64,000 bases of DNA, taken from positions 2,225,420 through 2,289,419 of the forward strand of contig NW_006495778.1 of the NCBI RefSeq assembly GCF_000471905.2. The letters are read 5' to 3'. How positions within the stretch are numbered: position 1 is the first letter of the stretch; the number at the start of each line of letters is the position of its first letter. Below, one piece after another: positions 11,627 through 23,791 of this stretch. The position numbers and the translations under genes were made by a program. Under the pieces are notes generated by a model, which was not told the DNA's origin, did not search any database, and worked only from the letters and a program-made list of their open reading frames with translations. This stretch comes from Amborella trichopoda. Its lineage: Eukaryota > Streptophyta > Magnoliopsida > Amborellales > Amborellaceae.

Positions 11627-14351
11627 GAAACTGAAAGCCTTGAAGGGGTAACTCCATCAAAATATTCGATAGGGGCAAACTCCTCTCATGAAGAGGATAC
11701 AATAGGGACAACTAATGAGATTGAACCCTTGTTTGTTGATTCCCAACAAATCATAAGACCGTTTAATACAACGGGGGCAACTAATGAGATTGAATCCTTC
11801 TTTGTTGACTCCCAACATGTTGTAAGGCCAACTAGTAGCAACTCAGCCACTCCTCTTGTGCGAGAGTCTCACCTAAGCTCGAGCTCTAAGAAGGAGTCTA
11901 CTACGGAGTTAACCCCCGACAAACAATTCGAAATTTGCAATGAAAAAGACTACCCAAAAGAAGTTGGGGGATCACTCACCCCGTGCAAATAACTAAATGA
12001 GTCATTCATGTATCACCCTTCAAAAGGCATTAACGCCAAATGTGTAACATGAAGTACTCCATTAACGGGAAAACCCTGATGAGCCTATTCGTCCATACAG
12101 AAGGCTAAGGGATTTGAAAACTGTGAGTGATATTTAGTCCCAAAATCAAGGTTAAAGTGGAGCAGTTTAAAGGAAAAGTTCAACGGAAATTTAACAACCA
12201 TTGTCAAAGAGATTTTGGATGCCAATCTGGGTCAAGGGAAATCAGAGGAAGACCGATATTAGAACCTCCCTACCACTTGGAGGAGGAAAAGATGTTCGAT
12301 TTCTTACCTGATCTTAAGGTAAAATGCTAAAAAAAAAAAGAGGGTCACCTTTGAATCTTCTTCCTCCTCCTCTTCCTTTGTCACTGTTTTCTTCTTAAAA
12401 AAAAAAAAAATTCCGTTGGGCTGAAAATTCGAAAGAAACCCTATGCATTGGAATAAAGGCAACCGGGTTGAACACCCCACAAGGGACCCCGGAGTGAAAA
12501 AAAAAAAATAATCAGCTAGGTTGAAAATCCGAAAGGAACCCCAAGCGTTGGAAAAAAGACCACCGAGCTGAACACTCGAAAGGGACCCCGGGACGATGAA
12601 AAAGAAGAAGTTCTCTCCTTCCTTCTACTTACCAAAGTATTTTCTCTCTAAACATCTTATTTTCCTCCCCTGAGTCAAAGTGGTGTTAAAAGAAAAATCA
12701 ATAAGTATTAGCGTGGCGGAACGTTGTTAAGGACCTAGATTGTCTGAAACTTCAAAAGGTGAGTGGTGGAGGAACAAAATTGGAAATCCAAAGAGATTCT
12801 GAACACCCAATGACAATATCCTGTATTTTCGAAACTTTGATTCGCTCGAAACTCCAAATAACTCTCCTTCAATTGCAATACAAGAGCTGAGGTTGGAAGA
12901 TAAATAAATACTTGATGATTCCTCGTCCCGAAGATCCAAGCAAAGACCCGATACACTCACATAAGGTCAACCAAAGGGGTCACAAGTGGTTAAACTATAA
13001 GATCTACATTACAAGAAAACCACCCCCCAACTGGGGCAACAAGAAAAAAATAAAAATAAAAAATAAAAAAAAAATAATAATAATAATAATAATAATAACT
13101 CCACGATCGTATGAGTATAACTGCTGACTACACCGTCCATCGCTGCATGACGTTAAACTGCTTAGAGGGCTCTATGGTTGCAGGAGTTTAAACTGCTAAC
13201 CAACTTTGTTTTTCGAAATATCTTCCCCTTTTCAAAATTTTCACTATATGTAATGTGTTTTCAAAAACTTTAATTTCTTTATTAAAATTGTAACATGTCC
13301 CTGCTCCGGGTTCTATTTTAAATCTCCCCCTATCTTCAAAATTTCTAAAATGTCTTTTAAAACGAAGGAGCTTGGATACCCGTACATGATGAATACCGTG
13401 TTTGCCGTGTTGCTGCCTCGTCTCTCACTTTGGATTCAGCCAAACAAGTCTCTTCCTATAGAAGGCCTTAGGAAACCCTAAGGAGATCAAAGAAGATGCT
13501 AGGGTTAAAGATTTTCGAACTGCAAAACCCCTGAAGTTAAGTGGCATGATAAAAAAATCTAACTCGAGTTTCAAGCTTGTGTAACTCAATGACATGTCAC
13601 GTCGAAAACACTAGGAGGAAAAATTCCCTAAGTGGGTGAGCTCGATGAGAGCAATGATTGGAGGGATAGTTGGTGGGCCCTCTGACCACGTGACCTCAAG
13701 AATAAATCTTTGACATTCACCTGCCCCTCGAAGGGCATGGAACGCCAGAGTGTCTACTTCTTTGGCACTCACCTGCCACTCAAAGGACAAGGAGTGCCAA
13801 AGAGGGGCAACTGTAGACACCCCATTTTAAATCTGGCAAATTCCGTGGTTTCCTGAACCATTAGGATCACACTTAACCTAGTAAACCCATTTTTTTGGAT
13901 AAGTACGTGTTGGTTATGTGGGTATATCCTCCCCAGGGGATTTTCACCCCTATAAACCCTCTTTTCGTGGTCATTTGGAGAAGGGAGAGAAAAGGATTAG
14001 AGTGAAATGGAAAATATGATTTGGAAGAGAGAGAGAGACCAAACCCTAGGAGAGAGCAGATAGAGATAAAAAAAATTTGAGAGACCAAAACCCTAGGGAG
14101 GAGAATAGATAGAGATCAGATAGAAAAAACCAAATAGAGTTACACGAGAGAAGATAAAACCCTAGAAACTTCTTAAGAAACCCGAGCCTCCTGAGAGAAA
14201 ACCTAAGTCTGAGAAAACCTAAACTTTTGGGCACAACCACCCTTCTTCAACCAGAGACTTTCTGGTGAACATTTGATCCAGAGAGACAAAAGATGACCGG
14301 TTCTAATACGGGCGAGCCCTAGAAGGCTCGGGAGTCTCGGGTTGGCAGCCA
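11627..14351 (+). mobile_element. Partial Gypsy-type LTR element, copy B
   Basis: Only the 3' part of the internal region (equivalent to 3570 onward in copy A), the polypurine tract (about 13798-13808) and the LTR are present. The gag capsid part and everything upstream are absent. A fossil fragment. Confidence 0.85.
13812..14351 (+). repeat. 3' LTR of the Gypsy-type element (copy B)
   Basis: Starts TGTAGACACCCC and ends at the CA of 'ggcagcca', with LINE ORF2 sequence directly following. It is 540 bp, as in copy A. The similarity of the two LTRs dates the block duplication, not the element's insertion. Confidence 0.6.
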
Positions 14352-16466
14352 TCTAAGGAGACCTTGGATTGGACAGTGGCAAATTTCTGAGAAGAACGTT
14401 TGTATAGCTCCGGGAAAGCATCTTTGAGGGGATATTGATGGTGTCATTTGTTATGCCATAATTTAATAGTGGAGCCACTCCCAACCACCGTTTTGGAAAA
14501 GCCAGAAAAATGTTTCTCACTAAAAGGATGCCCTTCCATACCCACGAAGCACTTGCTCTAGCAGGAGGGCAACGAGCAATGTAACCTTGCAGGTCTCTAC
14601 CATACTTGTCAAGAATGATGTATTCCCAAAGAAGCCCTTGCTGTCTTGACAAGCACCACCACCATTTAGTGAGCAAGGCGTCGTTGATTGCTTCTAGTCG
14701 TCTGATGCCCAACCTACCTTCTTTTTTTTATAGGCAGACATAAGACCATTTATGGAGATGAATTTTTTTTTGATGTTAACTCTCGCTCCAAAGGAAGTTC
14801 CACTTCTAGGATTGAAGCTTCTTAATGACCCAAGGAGGAGCTTGAAACAGTGATAAGTAGTAAATTGGTAGATTTGAAAGGGTTGCTTTGATTAGGGTGA
14901 TCCTATCGGCCAAAGAGAGATATCTTGAGATATGTTGATTTCCACTCATGAAATTTGTGCTGGAATCTACTGATCAAGGGGTCCCACTAAGCTCTCGGCA
15001 TGGAGGATAAGGAAAGAGAGATACCAAGATACTTGCTAGGGAATTAGTCAATCTGGCAGTCCATCCAAAGTGCCCAGTCCTTGAGCTTTACCTCTTCACA
15101 GTTGACCCCCATCAGTCTAGTTTTGGCCATATTTAATTTGGCCCTTGAAATAAGCTCATAGCATTTAAGGAAAAGCTAAATGTTATAGACATTGACTTCG
15201 GAGGCCTGTAGCATGAGCAAAGTACCGTCGACATATTGAAGGTGGAAAATGGGGTGTCCCCCTGGCCAAGGAAAAAGCCCATTAACCAAGCCTCTCCTTG
15301 AGACATCCTCTAGCATTTTGCTTAAAGATTCAACAACTAGGGTAAAAAGGAAAGGGGGAAGCTGATCTTCTTGTCTTAGACCTCTCGATGATTTGAAGTA
15401 ACTGCAAGACTTGCCATTGACAAGGATGGGGATATAGGTAGAGGCTAGGCAACCCTTAATCCAGCTTCTCCATTTCGCTCCAAATCCAATCAACCTCATT
15501 AAATTGTCCAGATAATCCCAATCCAATCTATTGTAGGCTTTCTCAAAATTCAAATTTAGGAAAACCCCTTTGCCCCGAATGAATCACTTCTTGTGCGATA
15601 AGCAGCCCATCCATGATCTGTATGTCTTTGATGAAAGCCATATGGGGACCCTTAACAACACAATGAAGGACCTTCCTTAACCTATTGGCCAAAAATTTGG
15701 CTAGGATCTTATAGATAGCAGAGAGCAAGCTAATTGGATGGATGTCATGAAGAGATTCGATAGAAACATTTTTGGGGATGAGAGCTACAAATGTGGAGTT
15801 GATCGAGTTACTAACAAAACCATCAACAAAGAATTGTGATATCCAATTGAGAAAATCAGTTTTAACGAGATCCCAAAAATCTTGGAAGAAGGCAAGGAGA
15901 AACCCATTGAGTCTCGGGGCTTTGTCTCTGGGGAGTCTAAAGACTAACAATTTAACTTCTTCTTCGGAGCAAGCTGACTCCAGTTCCTCAGCATGACCCT
16001 GGGGAAGGGTATCAAAGGGGACATCTTCAAAGGAGCAAGGGAGACGAAACTCCCCCGAGAAAGCTATTTTGAAATGATTAACTATTGCTGCCTCCATAGC
16101 TGAAGAGTCATCTGGGGTTACTCTCGCAATTTGAAAGCCACTGAGGGAGTTTTGTCTCCTTCTGGAATTTGCCAAAGCATGAAAGTATTTGTATTATTGT
16201 TACTTTGACCCATTTAGATCTAGACCATTGGAAACAATATACCTTTTCCTTTCTAAGCAAATCATCCAAGATAGATTTCAATGAAGCTCTGGCAAGAATT
16301 TGGTTGGCATCAAGGCCCCCTCTGTTTTGTTCAAGCGCATTTAGGATCTCAATTCGAACAGAGGTTGCAGAAATAGATTCTACAAGAAATCCAAAAGTGC
16401 TTTTGCTCCACTGACGTAGCCTGGTTTTGAGAAGTTTTAGTTTGCACATGAGAACATGGCCGGACT
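14352..16466 (-). pseudogene. L1 ORF2 reverse transcriptase region (copy B)
   Basis: The longest open piece of either LINE is here: 210 codons at 15543-16175, covering DKAPRLNGF, FVALIPK and HPISLLSAIYKILAK. The piece with FEKAYNRLDW, RGLRQEDQL and LQYVDGTLL follows in another frame (15176-15553). A 113-codon piece (16108-16449) holds the linker CKLKLLKTRLRQWSKS before the RT. The YVDG substitution for YADD is shared with copy A, so it predates the duplication. Confidence 0.9.
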
Positions 16467-16470
16467 AGCC

Positions 16471-16905
16471 AGAAAGGTTATTGTTAGTACCCTGATTGAA
16501 TCTCCGGGTGTACTCTCATGTGGAGTGGGTTATTACAATAAGATTAGATGGCCTCATGAAATCCTCTCTAGCCCCCTCTAAACTCTTCTATGGTTAAACT
16601 CAATAATTTTATCTCGTCGATGGGTCTCTTAGACCTGCACTCGTTTTACATGGAGCAACAATTCCACAGTTAGACCGCAAATTTCTAATTGGGTCGAGTT
16701 ATCTTGTCTCAGGACTGGGAAGAGAAATTCCCCAAAACCTCTATCTTGGTAGTACCCCACACAGCTTCTGACCATGTCCCTCTGCTCTTGGATTCAGAGG
16801 GCAAACAGTTTGGGCCTTCTCTTTTTTGCTTTGAACTCAAGTGGCTTAAAGAGCCTAGCCTTCGACAAGTAGTGTCATTAGTTTGGTAGAGAGCATATTA
16901 AAAAT
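16471..16905 (+). pseudogene. Inverted endonuclease segment inside L1 copy B
   Basis: Plus-strand reading 16689-16889 gives SQDWEEKFPKTS, HTASDHVPLLLDSEGKQF and FELKWLKEPSLRQVVSLVW, the end of an APE-like endonuclease. The flanking LINE sequence reads on the minus strand. It is the counterpart of 8440-8875. Confidence 0.8.
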
Positions 16906-18195
16906 ACTAGATTTATCAGCCACCACATTTGGGCCATATACATTAGACAATATCCAAGAGAAAGAGGCGGAAAGAGGCTAAAATATTCAAAGACCAAGGA
17001 TTACGATCCAAAAAAGAGAAACCCATAATAACAGGGTCCCGGACAGTTAAAAGACCTTCAGAGAGGTCAACAGCAGGGTAAAAATTACCGGCCCACAGCC
17101 TCAAAAAGAGCACACCAAGGAGAGGTCTATGACCTGAAGCTTAGTTTATTGCAAGCGAACAAAAAGAAGCCGGTGTCAGCTCACCATCCTAGCCAACGCC
17201 CTTCACTTGTGAACATCTCCCATACCTCACACATTCCATGAAAGGATCTTTATTTGGAACGGAAGTCCTTACCGCCCCTAGTGACCTCAGGGGGCAGTAG
17301 CAAGTGGACTGAAAAACAAGCCAGTTGTCAATTCCTCCGCCTCCCTTTGCAGCCTAGAGGGGACTCTCCTTGATCGTGGGTTTGGTGCAGGCTCCTCAAC
17401 GATGTGTACAAATGGCTCTTCAATTATAATGACATCTCCAGAGAAGTACACATACATGACATCCAGCATCTTGGCCACCTTGTTCCTAACCTCAGCTCTT
17501 TTAAATTGTACAGGAGAGCAATTTTTAGAGTGCGGAGAGAGTTCCTCTTTGGAGGAGTCCGAGGATTCTGTCATGAGAATGGGGGGGCTTGAGGAATGGT
17601 TGCCATGAGTAATCCTTTGGCAACATGATATTTGTTAGCCAGCATGGAGGGGGTTCTGAGAGAGAGGTGGCCCCAAGAACTGCCCTTCTCTCACTCAGAG
17701 AAGGTCAATTTTATAGTTCCATCTAGGAGAGGCACAAAGGGTTTGGAGACAGGAACAACAAGGTCCTAAGCATGGATGAAGTTAGCTCTTGGGGCAGCCA
17801 TAATGGAGAGTTGGGCTTTTCTGGCTAAGAGGCTTTTGAGGATAAGGGAAACGGAGGTTGCAAAGACAATATGCTAAACAGGTAGGAAGAGGTTGTGGGA
17901 TGGAAGACTATTTATAGGCGACAAAGGGGTAGGTTTAGATATCAAACGATCAACAGGGAGCGAGAAAACCAAAGTGAGGGGCACAAATCTAGAAGTTATA
18001 TCCACCGCCTCAGTAGGCACATCAGAGTAGCGATCCTGACAATCCGCTGTCGGATTTGCCACCCATAAGGTCTCGGTACAACAGGGTGATGATTCTCTAG
18101 AGGGGGCAGGATCACGAAGGGACGTGACCAGTGTGGAAACCGAGGAGTCCTCCATGCAGCAAGTCGGTTCACCGAAGGCCTTGAGGACCGACGGT

Positions 18196-18972
18196 TCACC
18201 TCTCTAGAAAGAGGAATTCTTGAACCGCAAGCTCATAGTCCGGACTAGACAACGGTAAAAATGTATTCGAATTTGAATTAAAAAAAAGTGTTGGAGTCGT
18301 TAGAGCTCCCGCCTCTTGAATCCTCAGAACCAGAGCCAATGAACTTCTTGCACCAAAATTGCTTGGAAACTTTCTTGGGATGGTCACCAGGGTGAAACTT
18401 TCTCTATCTGGAAACCAAGGTCCATTGCTGGTTTGGAAGGGGGGAGCTTTGAGCAGGGAGATTAGGAAGGGAGCTTCTAACAAGAAGAGAGGCTTACCCT
18501 TTAGTCTTCCTATAAGACTCAAAGGCAGCTGAACAAGCCAGAGGAACAGGCAGGGGCCCTCTTGGAAAACAAATAGAGCAAAGAGCTCGCCACACATTCT
18601 GAGCAAAAAATTATTAGGGATAGAGCAGCCTAGGGTCCGTTGAACCTTGATACGAAGCACCCTTAAAGAAGGCCTAGCTGAAGAGAACCAGTCCACCTCA
18701 ACTAGAGTACCACAGTAAGAAGCCAGCAAGGTGAAAACTTATTTGGTCTAGGCAAGGATAGGGATCCCCTCAATACAGAGACAAACATAAGCTGGTGGGA
18801 TGAAGGAGACGTTAAAACAAGATGTCCATTTTTCAATGGACATTAAAGTCCCTTTGAGCCTCCAACATATCTGGGAGAAGACTCTATTCACATCCTTTAT
18901 CTTTTCAAAGAACAAGATGGCTCTGCTACCTGGTATATCTCTACACGAGAGGCTGCAACCCCACGATTTCAA
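18196..18972 (-). pseudogene. L1 ORF1, DUF4283-like region (copy B)
   Basis: The minus strand reads ILFFEKIKDVNRVFSQICW (18748-18972) and then ASYCGTLVEVD ... LRVLRIKVQRTLG (18196-18729), with the same domain and frame change as copy A. A 176-codon plus-strand frame at 18800-19330 is the antisense shadow. Confidence 0.75.
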
Positions 18973-19241
18973 AGCCCAATCCTATAGCATACTAAGGCCT
19001 TTAACAAGTGGAGAGAAAGAGCACACTAGAGCCTTATCCAACATTTTTAGACACCGAGGCATCAATGTACACCACTTTGAAACTGTCCAGGGATGGGAGA
19101 TCCTCAAAAGGGACCACCGATTTGGGCTCCGGTACCATAGGGCAGCCAAAGCACACACTTCTCTAGTCCCTCTTCGAGGGGTTAGTCGAGTCAGTGCTAC
19201 AATCAAAGGCCAAGGGAGCCTTACCTTTGTTAGAACTTATA

Positions 19242-19752
19242 GCCTTATTTTCTCAATTGCTAGACCAAGAGCTCAAAGAACGAGAGCTAGAAGCTCAAAA
19301 GCTCCCCAAGGTTACCTGCATCATTGCTAGAACGAGAGCCCCATAAGCGAGAACCTGGAGCGCGAAACCTCCCCATCACCATGCGGAAATGCACATCTTA
19401 TTGTTTCACAAGGTGAAAACTACACCACATGCGAAAGTGTGAGAGTTTTCCTTTTGTTATATTGATACTTCTTCTCTCCAAAAAATAAAATCAAATAGCC
19501 TTACTTTCTCTATTGCTAGACCAAGAGCTCGAAGAACGAGAGCCAGAAGCTCAAAAGCTCCCCAAGGCTACATGCATCATTGCTAGAATGAGAGCCCCAT
19601 AAGCGACAACGTGGAGCGCGAAACCTCCCCATCACCATGCGGAAATGCACATCTTATTGTTTTACAAGGTGAAAACTACACCACATGCGAAAGTGTGAGA
19701 GTTTTCCTTTTGTTATATTGATACTTCTTCTCTCCAAAAAAAAAAATCAAAT
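19242..19752 (-). repeat. 256-bp tandem repeat in the LINE 5' leader
   Basis: Two head-to-tail units begin with gccttattttctcaattgct (19242) and gccttactttctctattgct (19498). Each includes the 'caaagaacgagagc/cgaagaacgagagc' block and ends with a ttgttatattgatacttctt phrase and an A-rich tail. On the LINE strand they lie upstream of ORF1, where promoter monomers sit in some animal L1s. Copy A has only the start of one unit before the gap. Confidence 0.9.
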
Positions 19753-19830
19753 TCTGGACCTCTATTACTTTTATTATTACTAAATTTTTATCCATATATT
19801 TTATCTTCGTCCGACTAATTTTTTTTAAAA

Positions 19831-19846
19831 ACACACACGCACACAT

Positions 19847-19885
<39 letters not shown>
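19831..19885. repeat. AC/AT compound microsatellite
   Basis: acacac units run into atatat units. No gene overlaps it. Confidence 0.95.
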
Positions 19886-20836
19886 ACAGTAAGACTTGCC
19901 CTACTGTAACAGTACGATTTTTTCTTCTTATAGAAAAAATCGATAATCTAGGGATTTTGGATAACAATGAATTTGAATTATTTTTCGTTTTTTAATTGGG
20001 GAATACTAGAGTGGAAAAAGAAAAAAAAAAAAAACAAATCTCTAGACACCTACAACCAAGAAAGTTTGTCAACTATTGATTGATTGCTTGAGATAGTACA
20101 AATTTCTTCAGACCATTGTTTTCCTTGAGGCATAAATTTTAGACACCATTTTCTTCCTCGAAGCATGGATTTTGTTTACTGTATCTATGAAAGAAACAAA
20201 AAAGAAGCAAATAAGGATTTTGCCCTACAACTGTAAGATTTTTCTTTTTTTTAAAGAAGTTTTTTTCTAGCTAGGGCTTTTGCGGATGAGGGAGAGAAAG
20301 GGAGGAAAAATTGGAGAGAGCGAAAAAGGTGGAGCAAAACTTTCTTCACGTCATAAATTTTGGACACCAGTTTTTTGCTTGAGCAGCAGATTTTTTTTTT
20401 TTGGGTCGTAAGCTGGGTTTTGAAACAGAAATGAAGTATCTCTATGGATTGATTTATTTGAGATAGAGAGCCGTTTGATCATTCTATAGAGTATAAATAA
20501 TTCTTATTGATTTTGATAAGAGATTGGGGTTGATCTATCCCACTTCCTTCCACTTTTTGTATTGGGTTTCCATACTGAGAGTTTAGTGGGAGGGGCCGGA
20601 GAGAAAGATGGGAGGAAAAATAGGGGAGAGAGAAACAAAAAAAAATGGGGGAGATGGAAAGAGAGCTTTATGGAAGAGAGAGAGAAGGAGGGAGGAAAAA
20701 TGAGGAGAGAAACAAGGACTTGAGTATCTCCCTATTTTAAAAGCTTTAATCCTATTCGTCCATTTAGTGGGGACGATGGATGGTTGGCGCTATGCAGAAC
20801 TGCTGTTCTTATTGATGGCCACCATTTGAGAGCGTT

Positions 20837-20838
<2 letters not shown>

Positions 20839-20866
<28 letters not shown>
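20839..20866. repeat. TA microsatellite
   Basis: About fourteen AT units. Confidence 0.95.
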
Positions 20867-20870
<4 letters not shown>

Positions 20871-21024
20871 AAAAGCTTCTGAATGCACCTAGAGGCTATA
20901 ATATACAGTGATTTCGCCACCGTCGATCGTACCCATCCATTCACACGTAATGAAACGAAAGGCTTGGATTGGCTGAAAAACCCTGTACTCGAACGGGTGG
21001 GATTTGCTCAAATGCTTCAGACCC

Positions 21025-22173
21025 AAAAAAAAATTTCCCTTTACCCCTCCTCCCGCTTCCTCTCCTCTACTCTGCGAACCTCCACTCTCTCTCGTTCGCC
21101 CTCTTCTCTCCTCTGATCCGCCACGCTAGGGGCGGAAAACCCCTCCTCTTGCAACAGACGATACTACCAGTGGCATCATATATATCAGAGCTCTCTATTG
21201 AATCTTAAGCAGCACGAGCAGTTCAAGATACAGAAGTTCTTGGAGCATCCAAAATTCCAATTCCAGAAGCGGATCCTCTACTAGCATATCAAGTAGTTGA
21301 GCGAGATCGCCCGACCCAGTGGTTTCAGTTAGTCACAGACCCCTTACCTTCGCTATACTCAGGTAAGTGCTCCGTCATATCACTACATTCGTGAATATAC
21401 TCCAACCTAAATAAAGAAGAAAACCCAATTTTTTTCCAAAACGAGATTTATAAATAAAACCCTATTGTTTACAATGCTATGCATCAAATTCGTGAATTTT
21501 TTTACAGTGGGTATTTTTCAATGGAAAACTATCTATGAGAGCACAGTTCTGATTTTTAGAGTAAAAACGTAGGGTTTTATTTGCAATTTTTTAGTTCCTT
21601 TCTCTTCTTTTATTGCTCTTTTTTTTTCTTTTCTCTTTTTTTGATGTAGTCCTAAAATGATTGTAGAGCAAAAATTTGGATAGCTCTTTTGTTTTTCTTT
21701 TGCGGGTCAATTGCTCACTGCATATCCTGTCACCCTCTATTCACAAATACTCAATACCCAATTGCGCTTTCAGATTCAGTAGCAAAATAATGGTGGGGAA
21801 TCCAAGGCTCAATCCTAGAAGTGAGGATAAATTACTTGCTCTCTGCTTTTTTCTATTATTTATTCTGTTTATTCATCATTATGCTATTCATTTTCTGATG
21901 GGTGTTTGCGTTTTTCAGTGTTGATATTTCGGTATTGTTTGCTAACTTGCACCACTTTCTCTCTCTGAGTTTCATTGTTTCTTCTATATTTTCTTTATCA
22001 TGACTTGCAGTTCTTTTCTTATTGATGTATGTATTCTTCCTAGTTGATATTTGGGTATGGAATTCTGTTGCTTTCATTAGTCATTACATACTGGTGTTAT
22101 TTTCTTTAATGGGGTGTTGATTTCTCGATGGTATTTATGAAAACTGTAATTTTCATTCGAGAATGGAGGAAAA
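21025..22173 (+). repeat. Left arm of a 1.2-kb inverted repeat (5' end of PpiC gene)
   Basis: Matches the reverse complement of 28215-29460 over its whole length, from the pyrimidine-rich leader ('cccgcttcctctcctctact') to 'gagaatggaggaaaa'. The arm holds exon 1, intron 1, exon 2 and the start of intron 2 of the PpiC-type pseudogene. Outside 21025 and inside 22173 the two sides are unrelated. Confidence 0.9.
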
Positions 22174-23791
22174 CAAGATCGTGTACATATTCTTTTTTGG
22201 GTGTTTCTAATCTTTTGAGAGAGGGAGAGAGAGCGCTAGAGAGATTTTTATTTGGGTTTTGTGTTAAGAAATGGGGGGGTGGCTTATTGTTCAATATACA
22301 TTGGGTGTGAGGGAGGGGATCATGCTCGTGTTTTTTTATTTGTGTGTCTGTGTTAGAGAAATGGGTGGTGTGTTATTGTTCAATCTATTTTTTTTCTGGC
22401 TTTCATCAGTTTTAATGGGATTGTTTGTAATGACAGTTGCTTTCAGTGCCGGGAGGTTTGAAGGAGAGAATAAGGAAATACTTGTGCAACACTTGCTTGT
22501 GGGCGAACAAAGCCTCGAACTCCTTCTAGAGCTTCAAAAGAGGATAGCTGGAGGTTGGGATTTTGAGCTTCTGGTATGTATGACATAAGAATTCGTAGTT
22601 TCTTTTTTTCCTTTTCACTATGCTTTCCCTATCCCCACGAATTAGACAATACTATGTTGTTCCCCTTGCTTCTATCGGCCATATTGACTTTGTTCATCGG
22701 GTCCGTAGGAATTCGTTTCGGTCAAGAGTTATGGTTATATGGACTTCTTGATGAGAGCTCCCTCTCTACAAAACAGAATTTTCTTTTTTTTTTTTTTGGG
22801 GTAGTAAAACAGAATTTGCTTATTGTAGATTATCTAAAAAACTACTATTCGTCTTATGTAGCCAATTTCAGTGACCTCAAGAATTTATTTATTGCGGGTC
22901 TCTCATAGTGAACTTTGCTTTAGTAAACATATTGCTGGTTATTCAGTTAACATAATTAAAAACGACAAAAACAAAAACAAGCAAACAAACAAACATATTT
23001 CTGGTGATCTCTTTCATATTTTGAATATATTCTTACAGGAGAGTATTTGAGTGATTTTGCAGTTGAATTCTCCGTTTGTCCATCAAAAGAAGAGGGGGGA
23101 ATGCTTGGCCGTGTTCAAAAGGGACAAATGGTATGCTTTCTTCAGCTATGTTTGATCCACTTTTCATTCACGCCTTGATAGAAGTATTGATTTTGAAAAG
23201 AGTACAGGTTTCCAATATGATTCACATTTAATAAAATGTCTTTAGGAATCCTTTCATGCTGATAGATAAGAGAAGTATGGCTGAGAAGTTTGTGAAAAAA
23301 TTCATTCTTCATTATGTATTTATGTGAAGTTGTGCATTATGTATTTTATGTATTATCATGAATGATCATGAAACTTCAGTAATTCACAAAAGTTGCGTCA
23401 TGCAATCATCTTGATGAAATTGGTCAGAGACATAGTATGTAACTATGCATAAGCTCAACACCCTTGATAAGGTAGACGGGGTTTCTCCTGAATTCAAGAC
23501 CCAATTTCATGAAGATGATTTGTCTGCTATATCCATTCAAGCTTAGACTTTGTTAATTGAAGGACTGGACACATGCATCATGCATTTCGCTCTTTATTTG
23601 CATGCATTAATGCATGTGCGCATGTGCAGATAGCGATAGATAACCATGGATACAAACATTTTCTTAAACAATTCCTCTGTAAAATTTTGTAGGTACCAGA
23701 GTTTGAGGAGGCTGCATTCAGTGCGCCCCTTAATAAAGTAGTTAGATGCAAAACAAATTGGTTGGCACTTGTTGCAAGTGTTATCTGAGAG
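21142..23791 (+). pseudogene. Rhodanese/PpiC-domain (parvulin-type) isomerase pseudogene, plastid-targeted family
   Basis: Exons fit 21706-21820 (transit-peptide-like: SIHKYSIPNCAFRFSSKIMV), 22437-22553 (ENKEILVQHLLVGEQ, LLLELQKRIAGG), 23039-23130 (YLSDFAVEFSVCPSKEEGG, KGQM) and 23693-23791 (VPEFEEAAFSAPLNKVVRCK), all with GT-AG junctions in matching phase. A leader exon ends at 21361. This is the parvulin fold of the plant chloroplast protein with a PpiC then a rhodanese domain (Arabidopsis At5g19370 type). The last exon has lost two bases after RCKT; the next frame then reads GWHLLQVLSER as expected. The rhodanese exons are absent and W of 'LGWV' is R. The exon 2 acceptor is cttttgcgg, not AG. 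Family identity is firm; a non-functional state is inferred from the frameshift and the missing 3' half. Confidence 0.85.

Larger units (their letters stand above)
11627..19389 (+). repeat. Composite Gypsy + L1 block, copy B
   Basis: Second copy of 3570-11359 in direct orientation. The LINE parts differ at about 1-2% of positions by eye. The left edge falls inside the LTR element's internal region after a poly(T) run, not at any element end, so transposition cannot explain the repeat. A segmental duplication or an assembly duplicate is needed. Confidence 0.95.
14352..19752 (-). mobile_element. L1-type LINE, copy B, with longer 5' leader
   Basis: Same architecture as copy A, with the 5' leader preserved further (18973-19752), including two units of a 256-bp tandem repeat. 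ORF1 is at 18196-18972, the endonuclease N-terminal part at about 16906-17350, the inverted endonuclease segment at 16471-16905 and RT at 14352-16466. The 3' end is again cut off at the LTR. The right edge, near 19752 ('aaaaatcaaat'), is taken from the end of the tandem repeat. No target-site duplication can be tested because the 3' end is missing. Confidence 0.85.
19753..21024. other. Non-coding stretch left of the PpiC locus
   Basis: I see no gene. There are degenerate repeated phrases: 'cataaattttagacacca' and 'cataaattttggacacca' (about 20130 and 20352), and three G/A-rich blocks of the type 'gggaggaaaaat' at about 20300, 20610 and 20690. A TA microsatellite lies at 20839-20866. The right end may have been promoter for the pseudogene that starts near 21025. 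Confidence 0.6.
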
